DNA from: Isoetes taiwanensis | Taxonomy: Eukaryota; Streptophyta; Lycopodiopsida; Isoetales; Isoetaceae | Assembly (NCBI GenBank): GCA_021234155.1 | Contig: JAJEKV010000051.1 | Location: 10,126,105-10,190,104 of the forward strand | Direction of reading: 5' to 3' | Length of the DNA stretch: 64,000 bases | Part shown: in pieces, positions 1 to 8,883 of the stretch | Numbering within the stretch: position 1 is the stretch's first letter | How the letters are laid out: each line of letters opens with the position of its first letter | Notes under the pieces: generated by a model | What the model was told of the DNA's origin: nothing | What the model saw: only the letters and a program-made list of their open reading frames with translations | The model's database searches: none | Translations under genes and position numbers: made by a program

Positions 1-1
1 T

Positions 2-868
2 CCCATTAACGAAGAAGTCTGGTTAATTCTTGGGGGAATTAGCAATGAGGAGGCATGTGAAGCAAAGGCTGCTGCATATAGAATGGTTAAGATGAAGAAA
101 AGTAAGATCAAATTGGAGGTATCAAATAAGTTCTTTGATAAGAAATGTGGCAAGAGCGACCTGCTGATGCTAGCCCAAAAAGGACACATGGCATATCCGA
201 AAATTGAACGTGATGATTTTTATTTGAAACGCCTTTGGAGGACTATGTGCCCATATCTTAAATGCATATGCGAAGATAGAGGAAATGGTAAACAAGAAGA
301 CTCGTGTGGCGAGAATATGATATGGCTGGACCAGGCAATATGGTACATGCTAAATAATCTGAATTCTATTTACCCTAACATGTCCACTGCTGGGCAAATG
401 GTAGCTTTCAGGTATTGTCTTAAGACTACACTTAAAGCTGGTATCCTAGCTTATATAGGATATATGGAGGTGCGAAACATGCTGATAGGCATGACATTAA
501 AAATGTCTGAAGACCCTAAGGCTGATTTAAAAACCAGCTTCCCTAAAGGTCTCATGGCGGATATCTGCGAGAAGACTGTAAAAAATATTGAGTTCCTAAG
601 AAGTGCTTATGCCACCGCCAGTAACAGTAGCAGAAAACAGTCCAGACAGAGTAAGGCAACTATAGGGAGCAACTCCAACATTACGATAAATGCACCTCCA
701 AGGCTTACTGTTCCTCCTACCTTATCCAAAGCTGAAAAATCTGATAACTCCACGGTGGAAGGCCTGGATACACCAGGGAATGTGGGACATTCTGTCACCA
801 AAGGGAACATTGCTAAGGATCGAATGCAGACTGATGGTACTGCGCAAGTACTGAAGTATGATATTTAA
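2..868 (+). CDS. ORF1 of reverse-transcriptase element, copy 1 (5' partial)
   Basis: The frame is open from base 2, before the first ATG at 83. The upstream residues align with copy 2 (INEEVWLILGGI against IDINTWIALAGI), so the true start lies outside the window. Function is unknown. The conserved core shared with copy 2 starts QKGHMA and continues with FYLKR and RT-CPY. It has a Cys cluster C-x4-C-x-C followed by DSCG about 15 residues later, which could bind zinc. WxDQAIW and a hydrophobic LAxIxYxEVR block follow. The last 90 residues are Ser/Asn/Lys-rich and poorly conserved. By position it resembles an RNA-binding ORF1, which is only an inference. A 291-bp spacer separates it from ORF2 and may be an intron. 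Confidence 0.7.
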   Translation, partial: PINEEVWLILGGISNEEACEAKAAAYRMVKMKKSKIKLEVSNKFFDKKCGKSDLLMLAQKGHMAYPKIERDDFYLKRLWRTMCPYLKCICEDRGNGKQEDSCGENMIWLDQAIWYMLNNLNSIYPNMSTAGQMVAFRYCLKTTLKAGILAYIGYMEVRNMLIGMTLKMSEDPKADLKTSFPKGLMADICEKTVKNIEFLRSAYATASNSSRKQSRQSKATIGSNSNITINAPPRLTVPPTLSKAEKSDNSTVEGLDTPGNVGHSVTKGNIAKDRMQTDGTAQVLKYDI

Positions 869-1159
869 GGTATGGCTTATTTTCAGATATGAAAAAATTT
901 GTTTATTTTGAAGCTATTTATGCTTAGATACGTGTCACTGACATAACGTAAGTAATGAGAACTTATCCGTATGGACTTAATAGAAAAAGAATAATGATTC
1001 ATAAGATATGAATTCATTCTTGTGCCACTCGACCAAAACTCCTCCAGTAATCTGGAACATCCAAATTTGTGGATAAAGACACAGACTCAACAAACTGTAA
1101 CTTGACTCTCCAAAATTTAAATATGTAAAACTAACATAGGCCTTGGCTCTTTCTGTGTT
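869..1159 (+). other. ORF1-ORF2 spacer or candidate intron, copy 1
   Basis: This AT-rich stretch has no ORF of its own. It begins with TATTTAAGGTATGG, a reasonable donor, and ends TTCTGTGTTATGCAG immediately before the ORF2 frame. The equivalent spacer in copy 2 (8649-8883) ends TTGTAG just before the corresponding ATG. Splicing could therefore join ORF1 and ORF2. Penelope-like elements are known to retain introns. Donor positions are not clearly matched between the two copies, so this stays open. Confidence 0.35.
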
Positions 1160-3235
1160 ATGCAGAAATCCAAAACAGTTCAAAAAGATGCTCTAGGCAG
1201 GCTGCATCTGAAGGAAGGTGGAGATAAAATAAAGAAAAAGATTATCCACTGTACCTTTTTATCTAAGATACTAGATGAGATATGCATACCCAAAATAGTC
1301 TATAAGGCTATGAAAGACGTGCTGGGAGATATAGGGGTTGAAATTATGAACAACACCATGTTTTTTTGGAAATATACAGAAAACATGCGAGACTTATGCT
1401 ACAAACCATTCTACATCTTTGCCCAAGAATATGAGGATGTCTGCCCCTGCTCTATTCCTCAATTGCAAAAATTTGTGGATTCAGACATAGGTCACATTAG
1501 AACTACCAATATTAATGTGGTACAAAACAAACAACTCAGAAATATGTTACAGCAGGGACTTAATCATATCCCAAATAAAAGCTTAGAATGGGCGGAATTT
1601 AAGAGAGAGCTGAAATCCAGCATCGAAATGATCTTTGAATTGCATAAATTCATATACCCTCACATTCATGATGCTGATAAACTGACTATAACAGAGATAG
1701 TCATAGGGACATCTTCACATGGAATAACGGAAGCAATGAAAAAAGATACTACTAGGAAATTCCCTCTTAATGATGGACAAGTCATCAAGAGTTTGGAGTG
1801 GCTCTGTAAATACCTATATGTAGCTGGTGTGGATAAGGCATCAAATAACCCAGCATTCATATGCCCAAAACATATACGTGAGATGGCATGCAATAGGCTC
1901 AGCAGTAAAGACTTCAGGGAAGTTCACACAGACCAAATGATCATCTTGTGGAAAGTCAAAAATGAGATGCAAGCAATCATCCCCTATATTGAATGTGCAG
2001 TTGAAAAATTACCATACCTACTAGGTATATATAAGGCACACAAGAAAGAGTATCGCTGGATCACTAATGCGCATGGCACAGTGTACACTGAGCTATCACA
2101 AATTGTTACTGCAGTACTTAATATGGTCATTGAACTATGGCCGGATGTCGCCAAAAAAATGTGTGAACGATTTTGCAATCTATTCCCAGGGAGATTAAAC
2201 CCTAATTGGATGGTTGCATCCATATATGATGTTGTACTGAATCTCCCTGCCCAAATAACGGAAGTTTATGTTGCTGACATAACCAAATGCTATGAAAGCA
2301 TCCCATTAACAGGTGATTCCGGTATATGTGAAGTAATGACACAAGTTATCAAGGCAGTTTGGGAATATATGTTTGACATACACCATAACAACAAGCTTTG
2401 GATAAAGAATGATGGAGAAGAGAAGTTTATAGCCAAGTGGTTTAAAGTGGATCCAAAGGGCAAATGCTGGAAACTAATGACGAGGGAGACTTGTATCAGA
2501 GCTAACCTATGGCTGCTGGCTAACTGTTTCATTATGATGGGACCAAAGACTTGGATCCAAACGTGTGGCATACCAATGGGGTTTGCATGCAGCCCCTGTT
2601 GGTGCAACTTATACTTGGCGTGGTTCGAAGCCAAGTTTATAAAGAATCTAGCAATACAAGGAAGGTACAAAGAAGTTGAATTATTCAAATATACTTTCAG
2701 ATATATGGATGACCTGCTGGCCATTAACTGCCCTATCATTAGGGAATTTTTGAGTAGCACTGTCCAATATAACCATGATGTTCTACAGATTTATGATTTA
2801 ACATATCTGGGAATCAAAGAGGAAACCAGCATAGCTTATAGTGATGACCTAGTAAATGCTTATAGGCATAAAGCTAATTTTCTAAATATGACAATAGAAA
2901 TATTAAGCAGAGCAAATGGCATATTCCAGACCATCAAGTTTGACAAAAGGGATGTCTTACCATTTAAGGCCATCAAGTATATCCATGCTAGTAGCTGCAG
3001 ACCGTACTACCAAGCAAGGAACGTTATTGTTTCACAGATTCTACCGTATATGTATGTCCATTCATGCCCCAGGGCAGCAGCCAAGGATATTCGGCTGCTA
3101 ATTCAGACTTTTGAAGACAATGGCTTTGATCAAAGAGGACTCAGAAAGAGAGTTTACAAATACATCCAGAATAACAAGTTCCCTGGACTGCAATATGATA
3201 GTACAATACTGCTCCAATTTTTGAAACCTTATTAA
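1160..3235 (+). CDS. Reverse transcriptase, copy 1 (telomerase/Penelope-like)
   Basis: This 691-residue protein should copy element RNA into DNA. Residue positions are approximate. A CPC motif followed by GHIRTT and GLNHIP lies near 105-145, DKASNN near 225, and KAHKKEYRWITNA (fingers) near 295. Motif A is DITKCYESIP near 375, motif B is CGIPMG followed by SPCWCNLYL near 475, and motif C is RYMDDL near 515. LGIKEET and FLNMTI follow, then FDKRDVLPF near 595. All catalytic Asp residues are present and the frame is intact. DITKCYESIP recalls telomerase motif A, and GIPMG recalls Penelope-like enzymes. DKAxNN and FDKRD recall a group of unclassified eukaryotic reverse transcriptases. No endonuclease domain follows, since the ORF stops about 100 residues after the thumb-like block. 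Confidence 0.8.
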   Translation: MQKSKTVQKDALGRLHLKEGGDKIKKKIIHCTFLSKILDEICIPKIVYKAMKDVLGDIGVEIMNNTMFFWKYTENMRDLCYKPFYIFAQEYEDVCPCSIPQLQKFVDSDIGHIRTTNINVVQNKQLRNMLQQGLNHIPNKSLEWAEFKRELKSSIEMIFELHKFIYPHIHDADKLTITEIVIGTSSHGITEAMKKDTTRKFPLNDGQVIKSLEWLCKYLYVAGVDKASNNPAFICPKHIREMACNRLSSKDFREVHTDQMIILWKVKNEMQAIIPYIECAVEKLPYLLGIYKAHKKEYRWITNAHGTVYTELSQIVTAVLNMVIELWPDVAKKMCERFCNLFPGRLNPNWMVASIYDVVLNLPAQITEVYVADITKCYESIPLTGDSGICEVMTQVIKAVWEYMFDIHHNNKLWIKNDGEEKFIAKWFKVDPKGKCWKLMTRETCIRANLWLLANCFIMMGPKTWIQTCGIPMGFACSPCWCNLYLAWFEAKFIKNLAIQGRYKEVELFKYTFRYMDDLLAINCPIIREFLSSTVQYNHDVLQIYDLTYLGIKEETSIAYSDDLVNAYRHKANFLNMTIEILSRANGIFQTIKFDKRDVLPFKAIKYIHASSCRPYYQARNVIVSQILPYMYVHSCPRAAAKDIRLLIQTFEDNGFDQRGLRKRVYKYIQNNKFPGLQYDSTILLQFLKPY

Positions 3236-3314
3236 GAAAGGTATGTGTCTAAAAGGCAGTAGTTTCAAAGTTATCGTCTAGTAATTTATGGCTAATATTT
3301 TATGGGATATGGCG

Positions 3315-3341
3315 TAACCCCTGCTGTGGCAGTGGGGGTTA
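3315..3341 (+). repeat. Hairpin near the 3' end of reverse-transcriptase unit 1
   Basis: TAACCCC and GGGGTTA arms flank a loop of about 12 bases. It lies about 80 bases downstream of the ORF2 stop and about 50 bases upstream of the conserved 3' terminal motif. It could be a 3'-UTR structure recognised by the reverse transcriptase, which is an inference. Confidence 0.4.
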
Positions 3342-3415
3342 GCCATCCCCAAGGCTCACAGCATAATAAATAAGGCGTGTTATCCATATTCCACGGTAGG
3401 TGGCAGGATTTTTTT

Positions 3416-4060
3416 TATTATTAAAAGCTATAAACATCATGACCAGAGGTGTTGATGCAAGCATAAGGCTATCTAGCTTAAGGTTGAAATGATTAACAAT
3501 GGCTTCCATTTCCAGAAACATAGGAAGAGGAGACCGGGAGAAGCGTTGGTTATATAAAATGAACATGATAAGCTATATGACCAGGGCGAAAATTATACTA
3601 CAAGGAGCATAAGTTTGTATTTCTGCTAAGTGCATAACCCCCTTAAATTTTAGAATGAAATGAACTGGGGCGTATGGTCTAATATTAAATATGGATCCAT
3701 AGTTGCATTGGTAGAAAATTAAAAATTTCTTTTCCCTATTAAACATCATAATTGCTATTAAGCATCATGACCAGGAGTTTTGATGCATACTTTGGGCTTT
3801 TGAGCTTATGGTTGGTATGATCAAAATGGGCTCAAAGGGAACTTTAAGAGTCTTAGGCTATATGATAAGAATAAGCCAAGCCACATGACCTAGATGAAAA
3901 TTGCACAACATTGAGCGTAAGTGTATAAATCTGCTAAGTGCATATCTCCCTTAGTCTCCATAATGGAAACAATTGGTGGAGATAGTCAAATATTAAACTA
4001 AATAACTATGGTTCCAATGGTGGAAAATGTTAATAAAAATGGGTTAAAAAGAGGGGCAGC
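3416..4060 (+). repeat. Two diverged tandem repeats of about 320 bp
   Basis: Both copies share, in order, CATCATGACCAG, a TTGATGCA block, TCTGCTAAGTGCATA and a GGTGGAAAA/GGTAGAAAA block. Identity is moderate, so the duplication is old. No coding potential was seen. It forms the 5' part of U0 upstream of its short gene. Confidence 0.6.
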
Positions 4061-4204
4061 CAAAATTAATTGGCATTGTCTCGATAAACCTAGAAGCAGT
4101 GAATGCCACCAAAAATCTAAGGCAGCAGACGCCTGACGGATCTTGCTGGACTAAAATTGGATGAAGGAAAATAGGTAAGATATTTTGAAGTCCACACCCA
4201 CATT

Positions 4205-6118
4205 ATGGGTTACGATTCCGATGGATGTGAGACGTCCGGGTCCGAGGAAGAAAAACTCAACAACGAATGTTTAAGGCATGAGTTTGAGAGCTGTTGTGAA
4301 ATAGAGCGCTTGAAGCTTGAGCACAATATGGACGGAAGGGGCTATAGAGGAGGCTATGGCCAAAAGAGAAGTTATAATTATAGAGATGACAGAACTGGTA
4401 ACCAAAGGGGAAACAGAGCATTTGGTGGCAAACGCTATGAGGACATTCAGTCAGCTCAAAGAGTCCAAGAAACGCAGGAGTTTCAAGATGAACCAGACGA
4501 ATTTCAGGTTTTTTGAATAAGTTCTTATTGCAGATTTAAGAATGTAGATAAAACAGTGCCTAGTCTGCATACCAAAAGCCAACACCTTTGTATTTCCAGA
4601 TAGGAATACAGGCATTAATGACATGAGTCTGTGCTAAACATGAATAATGCTAAATACAGTTAAGGTTAAGTGATGGCTTGCATCATAGCATAATAGATGT
4701 GATGTCCGAAGTTACAAAACGTATAAGCTAAGGGCTGTACTAAGTTTTCTGCTGTAACTTAGTGAGGTTAAAAACAGTGTTGTGTTTTCTACCGTAACTT
4801 AATGATGCTGCTGGTGCACAGTTAAAACAAAACACAAGTTAGTAATAGATTTCTGTCAAGGATATTGGCTACATATAGATAGCAGTAAATCTATAAATTA
4901 ATGATGATGACATGCTGGGCTAATGTACCAAATATGGAGGCTTATATTTAGAATGAAACTTACACAAGCATGTATCAATTAAAGACTGGGTGGAATAACA
5001 GTTAACCTTTGCTGCCAGGAGTATATGATCTGGTAATAATGAAATAAATGCTGATTAATCTGGCACATAGGCTGAAGAATGTCTTGTCTACATACCAAAA
5101 GCCAGCACCTTTGTATTTTCAGATTGGAATACATGTACTAATGGCATGGGTCCGTGCTAAACAAGGATATTGCTAAATATTGTTAAGGTTAAATGATAGC
5201 CTGCAGCATAGCATAGTAGAGGTGAGGTCAGACGTTACAAACAGCATAAGCTAAGAGCTGAGTTATGTTGTCTACATAAGCCTAGTATTTCCAGCATGAA
5301 ACAGATATATTCCGGACTGTATGTCTACATTTAAAGACCAAAGGCATATGGGATCATAAGATAATCTGAGATAATATGATCACGCTTCAGGGAGCCCTAA
5401 TTAATAGTAGGAGCTAATACCAGTAAGGATGCTCATCCCCTTAGACATAAACCAGAGATTATTTGAGCTATTTGTAGAGATTAAATAGCGAGCCTCTGAG
5501 ATATCTGTGATTCCATGACAGGCTAAAGTAAACAGGTGTATATCTGTGAAATCTGTGGTATTGTGCTTAAGAATTTTCATTCTAGATACACTAACAGAGA
5601 TAATATAGTATGATACAGCGCATAAATCATGAACTTGACGGAGGATTACCACAAGAGACCGGTTTAAATAGCTGGACGCTCTTGGTTAAGCAGAGGCTAA
5701 TATTCATAATTACACAATAAATGATGAAATTTGTTTATATGCAGCAGTGTACAGATCTGAAATGCATGATTATAATACTTCAAGATGAATATTATTCATA
5801 AATCATATGCCAGCATAAATGGAAGTCCATACAAATGCAGTTGCTAATATTACTTTATCATTTGTTGTATGCTTTGTAATACTAACGGGCAAAGGGCACA
5901 ATGGGCGATCAGTTATAAACTGAAAACCCCATAGTACCTTTTGGCCCTTGCATCTTTACCGGGTTTACCGCTAATGTTTGCATGGTTGGCTGCAGGTACG
6001 GGGTTTTCCTCCTATTGTGTCTTCTGCTTTGATAGTTTTACAATGCATGAATGGATGGTGGAGTAATCGAAAAAATAGGACAAGGGACTACTCAAAAATG
6101 CTGTCGTGGATGCCTTAA
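4205..6118 (+). CDS. U0 short gene, two exons, RG/Y-rich protein
   Basis: Exon A is 4205-4507 and exon B is 5996-6118, giving about 141 residues. Function is unknown. The first part is acidic (SEEE). Residues 40-75 form a basic Gly/Arg/Tyr-rich tract (GRGYRGGYGQKRSYNYR), which in known proteins often binds RNA. The splice model rests on the donor CAG|GTTTTT at 4507 and the acceptor GGCTGCAG|GTACGGGG at 5995. The same arrangement recurs in U1 to U4: the codon for Gln, a donor beginning GTT, an in-frame stop right after it, and an exon starting with Val. Reading through the donor would stop after two codons. The ATG start is tentative and an upstream exon is possible. Confidence 0.45.
4556..5262 (+). 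repeat. Diverged direct repeat pair inside the U0 intron
   Basis: A block of about 180 bp at 4556-4736 recurs at 5085-5262. Shared words are CATACCAAAAGCCA, CACCTTTGTATTT, GTTAAGGTTAA and ATAAGCTAAG. Identity is roughly 75-80% by eye. No function is apparent. Confidence 0.6.
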
Positions 6119-7082
6119 AGCAAAAACAGGGTTTATCTTACCTGATTTACTTCTGTACCTTATATCTCTTGTTGTCTTAATCTTTTTGCAAAGGTTTAAA
6201 AACATATATGGCAGCAGAATTTTCTATGGTGCAATATGATCAAATTTTTTATAGGCAGCAGTCAATTTTACGTAATGCATTGCTGGCATAATATTGCAGC
6301 AGTATATGAGCAGAACACACATCTTTTTTGTGAACAAAAGTGTTATATGATACAGGGAGTAATATGAGAATACTATGAATGCGCATGTCTACATGTTGCT
6401 TGCATTTAATGTCATTAATATCAATCATGAATATGACTAGAGTGATAGCTAAAATAGAGTTATGGGCACTTCAGGCTATGACTAAAGTTTTTAAAGCTAC
6501 ATAAACGTTCAGGGCAGATTGCTTGAAGCAAAAATAATGCAAATAAGGATATTAAAAATCTGATTATGGTGGTGATATAATATGGATTAATGCAAGGAAC
6601 AATGTGTCTCTGCAATAAACAAAAGACAAGATAGTAAATATGATTCTGCTGTTTCTGAATACTGACAAATAAGTATTATAAGATTTCAAGTTCCATTGAA
6701 AAGTTTAAATAAGCCTTGGGGCGAGACAGAAATAATATCATGGATGAAGGACCATGCATTGATTAATGATATGAAAGATTAGTTCCACTAACGTTGAAGG
6801 GAGCAATGCCCCATTTTTCTGATCTAAAAGGAATAATTTATGGTCAGATGTTGATTTAAAGTATAGTAACAAATGTATCAACTAATGTGCTCACTCTTAA
6901 AAGTTTCCAGCTTCTAGTACAGTTGTAAAAATGATCATAGTCAAAAGAAAAGAAATTTTAATGGATAAAGGTATGGGTGATGAAATACTAGGCTTGATTG
7001 CTCTATCTTGCTTTAGGATGATAATACTGCCAAGGGATTGAGCAAGGCAGATGTTTGGTCTAGTGATGCTAGTCAAGGCCGG

Positions 7083-7108
7083 TTTTTTTTTTTTTTTTTT
7101 TTTTTTTT
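7083..7108 (+). repeat. T26 tract bounding reverse-transcriptase unit 2
   Basis: Uninterrupted T26 directly after AAGGCCGG and directly before AATGAAACATGG, the start of the 188-bp repeat. It is one of several T-tracts that separate the units in this array. Confidence 0.8.
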
Positions 7109-7294
7109 AATGAAACATGGTATGAGGTTTAAGTAATACATACCTTAGTTGTTCGATAAAGGAAATGGCTTGATAACATTATATGCAGGATCAAGGAGCA
7201 AATGGCAACACTTGATAATAAAGAAGGTATGCCCTTGCAAAATATGTACAAGGACCTAAATGTGTCGGTCTGGTCACCAAGCAAAAATAGAAGA
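7107..7294 (+). repeat. 188-bp direct repeat, first copy (5' end of unit 2)
   Basis: Identical by eye over its full length to 11158-11345. Both copies follow a T-tract. The repeat contains an ATG (7202) opening a frame MATLDNKEGMPLQNM and then an alternative start at 7260. After 7294 the copies diverge, this one into reverse-transcriptase ORF1 and the other into the U1 gene. It could be a shared 5' end and promoter, a target duplication, or a pseudo-LTR. Confidence 0.85.
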
Positions 7295-8648
7295 TTGGTT
7301 TATGCTCTACCACCGTATGAAGAAGACCAACTTCAAATTCAATGAATGCAAGGAAATCTTGGTGAGTACTTATAACGATATGGAATCTATCCTATATGAC
7401 AGGACCTGTGAAGAAGATATGATTGCTGAAAGATTCATGGCTGGAATCATAGCATTGGAGGATGCAAATAATATTTTACCAAGATCCTTCAGCAAGGAGG
7501 AAGATAATGAAGCATCCCCAATGGAAGATGTATGCTTATTTTCTGAAAAAGATCTGATAGAAGATGATAATTCAAATGAGGAAAGTGTATACAATGAAAT
7601 CAGCAAACATTCAGGTGATAAGGTGCCAAATTTGACTTTAGCTAACTCCTCATGCTTTCCTATTATTATTGAACAGACCGTTGAATGCTATGGTGCTGCA
7701 TATGATAATGCAATATGGAGAAGCCAAAACTTCGGAGCCTTAGCTCCTATAGATATTAATACATGGATTGCATTAGCAGGGATCACAAAGGAGGAAATCA
7801 GAGTTGCAAACACGGCAGCACATAAAATGGAAAAATATTTCAACAAATTTGATGCGGACATACCATTTGATATGGCTTCACTGGGACTGCCCTGCAACAA
7901 GGATAATGGCATACAGATATGCCAAAAAGGACATATGGCTTTCCCCAATGAAGAAAGAAATGATTTTTACCTAAAAAGGTTCTGGAGAACCCACTGTCCA
8001 TATTTTAAATGCAAGTGTGAGAAACAAAGATATGGAAAGAAAAAGAATGATGACTCATGTGGAAGTGGTATTGTGTGGTTCGATCAAGCAATATGGTTTA
8101 TACTAAACCACATGGATGAAATCTTCCCTAACACCACTGCTATAGGGAAAATGGTATGTATTACTAAATTTCTGAATGTTACTGTTAAACCTGCAGTTCT
8201 GGCTTTTATAGCATATCTTGAAGTTAGGAAGATATTATGTGAAATGACCATGGCCTTTATTAAGGAACCAGAAGGAGACCTCAAAGCAATGTTTGGGAAT
8301 GACAAGCTGGCTGATATTAGCCAAAAAATGATCAAACCTATTTCTTTCCTGAAGAAACATGGATCTGGTGGACGCCCCACATTTCAAACCAAGTCATACT
8401 CCAGCAGCAGCAAAAGTTACAGTACTGTTGCTAGTATTTCACCTTTGATGCCTCCAAGGATTACTAGGGATCCAAAGAAGGCCATGGCATCTGAAACCCA
8501 ACATGCTACACCTGGGGAAAGCTTGGATAAGGAGATAAATCATCAGAATAACTTGGATGAATACTCTATCACGAAGGGTGGAAATCGTGTAATATCTCTG
8601 GATGATAGCAGTGCAATAACACTTGATTTTGTGGCAGAATCAAAATAA
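7202..8648 (+). CDS. ORF1 of reverse-transcriptase element, copy 2 (probable N-terminal frameshift)
   Basis: The main frame runs from ATG 7260 to 8648 (462 residues). A second frame starts at ATG 7202 and ends at the TGA at 7343-7345, and it gives a more protein-like N-terminus. The same start is used in U1, so the original protein probably began at 7202 and lost frame near 7335. The N-terminal third is acidic. The core matches copy 1: QKGHMAFP, FYLKRFWRTHCPY, C-x4-C-x-C, DSCG, WFDQAIWFI and LAFIAYLEVR. Function is unknown, and a nucleic-acid-binding role is a guess from the Cys motif and position. The C-terminus is Ser/Lys-rich. Confidence 0.65.
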
Positions 8649-8883
8649 GTCCACTAAGGATCGCTACTTTTTCTTACATAAGTTGATATGAGGAAATCAA
8701 CCCTGGGGTTTGTTGTATCAGTTTCCCCTTGGGATTGATGATATTTTTTTGAAAAAAACTGATACATAAAAATACCCATTCGGGCATGGTTCTATGAACC
8801 ATTTTTTGAAAAATCCAGGAAATATATGATTCATTGTTTTTTAGCATATGAATTTTCTCTAACTTCTGATAATGTTGTAGGAT
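8649..8883 (+). other. ORF1-ORF2 spacer or candidate intron, copy 2
   Basis: Non-coding and AT-rich. It contains an imperfect inverted repeat around CCTGGGGTTTGTTG and ends TGATAATGTTGTAG immediately before the ORF2 ATG. This matches the position of the spacer in copy 1. Confidence 0.35.

Larger units (their letters stand above)
1..3408 (+). mobile_element. Reverse-transcriptase retroelement, unit 1 (5' end outside window)
   Basis: This unit holds ORF1 (open at the left edge) and a full reverse-transcriptase ORF2, then a short 3' region. The 3' region has a hairpin at 3315-3341 (TAACCCC arm pairing with GGGGTTA). It ends with the motif CCACGGTAGGTGGCAGG (3391-3407) directly before a T8 tract (3409-3416). 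The same terminal motif precedes T-tracts at 11150 and 16269, so it is taken as the element's 3' end. No GIY-YIG endonuclease, integrase or LTR was found. It is assigned to a telomerase/Penelope-like reverse-transcriptase group by motif reading only. The element classification is an inference. Confidence 0.7.
3409..7082 (+). mobile_element. T-tract-bounded unit U0 with short intron-containing gene
   Basis: This segment lies between the T8 tract that closes reverse-transcriptase unit 1 and the T26 tract at 7083-7108. It encodes a short two-exon gene whose intron boundary matches those of U1 to U4. It starts with two diverged direct repeats of about 320 bp (roughly 3416-3735 and 3740-4060). Its long intron carries another repeat pair. 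Treating it as a mobile unit is an inference from the shared boundaries and gene structure. Confidence 0.45.

Noticed and set aside
607-810. Minus-strand ORF opposite ORF1 of the reverse-transcriptase element
   Set aside because: It is a shadow of the low-complexity Ser/Asn-rich coding strand and has no motif of its own.
2290-2760. 156-codon minus ORF opposite the reverse transcriptase
   Set aside because: The plus frame carries all polymerase motifs, and the minus frame is a complement artefact.
7083-7108. T26 as the poly(A) tail of a minus-strand LINE
   Set aside because: No LINE coding or 3'-UTR similarity lies on the minus strand to its right. The sequence there is a plus-strand element start, and the same context recurs at other unit borders.
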